DNA of 14,458 bases from DATIJJ01 sp039936115. GTDB lineage: Bacteria > Pseudomonadota > Gammaproteobacteria > DSM-16500. The notes below the pieces were generated by a model that ran no database searches, was not told where the DNA came from, and worked only from the letters and a program-made list of their open reading frames with translations. Position 1 is the stretch's first letter. Each line of letters opens with the position of its first letter. Below, piece by piece: positions 14,374 to 14,458 of this stretch. The position numbers and the translations under genes are program-made. The DNA lies in assembly GCA_039936115.1 (NCBI GenBank), contig JBDTIZ010000033.1:1-14458 (forward strand), read 5' to 3'.

Positions 14374-14458
14374 TTAATTCACACTAGGCGCCAATAACGA
14401 TCTATCAATTTTATAAGGGAGTAATTTTTCATAGTCGTCGATAGTTTGACATTGCGGC
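14374..14458 (-). CDS. Possible 3' end of a minus-strand gene cut by the window edge
   Basis: A minus-strand frame is open from the right edge to a TAA at 14374-14376, encoding 27 residues ending TIDDYEKLLPYKIDRSLLAPSVN minus its first few; the key segment is DDYEKLLPYKIDRSLLAP. Its mixed, polar composition looks like a real C-terminus. A second minus-strand frame is also open over part of this stretch, and all plus-strand frames here are broken by stops. If real, the gene converges on the aminotransferase, which would make that the last gene of the plus operon. No function can be given. Confidence 0.35.
   Translation of the reverse strand, partial: PQCQTIDDYEKLLPYKIDRSLLAPSVN

Overview
The window is a surface-polysaccharide (O-antigen, capsule or exopolysaccharide) biosynthesis region from an AT-rich Gram-negative bacterium. 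The gene families, the Shine-Dalgarno sequences (GGAG or AAGGA) and the dispersed palindromic repeats fit a gammaproteobacterium. A Legionellales/Coxiellaceae-type genome is my best guess, but the taxon is inference only. There are 11 well-supported genes in two divergent blocks and one possible partial gene at the right edge. I see no rRNA, tRNA, CRISPR array or transposase.

Left block, minus strand, read from 10073 down to 163: a polytopic membrane protein of 696 aa with a C-terminal beta-rich part (putative GT-C-type enzyme); a membrane acyltransferase-3; a predicted cytosolic beta-propeller, coiled-coil and jelly-roll protein of unknown function; rmlA; rmlB; a WcaJ-type polyprenyl-phosphate sugar-1-phosphate transferase; and galE. 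The wcaJ-like and galE genes overlap by 11 bases. Plausible promoters lie before rmlA and before the wcaJ-like gene, so this block is probably several transcripts.

Right block, plus strand, from 10362 to 14309: an SMR/EamA-like four-helix protein, a DPM1/GtrB-like GT2 enzyme with two C-terminal membrane helices, a large polytopic GT-C-like protein, and a DegT-family sugar aminotransferase resembling FdtB/QdtB. The first three have the logic of a Gtr or Arn module: charge undecaprenyl phosphate with a sugar, flip it, and transfer the sugar outside the cytoplasm. With RmlA and RmlB on the other strand, the aminotransferase suggests a dTDP-3-amino-3,6-dideoxyhexose. The ketoisomerase and acetyltransferase of that route are not in the window, nor are rmlC and rmlD.

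The non-coding DNA is unusually structured. The 490-base gap between rmlB and the wcaJ-like gene is almost filled by a nested palindromic element: perfect 38-base outer arms, perfect 42-base inner arms, and a further hairpin. A related 167-base element occupies the divergent intergenic region near 10.1-10.3 kb, and a single-arm remnant lies just after galE. A degenerate tandem array of about 20-base units sits at the left edge.

The items most worth following are the propeller/jelly-roll protein with a predicted ring of axial histidines, the lipid-linked-sugar module, and the repeat family whose members sit at transcription-unit boundaries.
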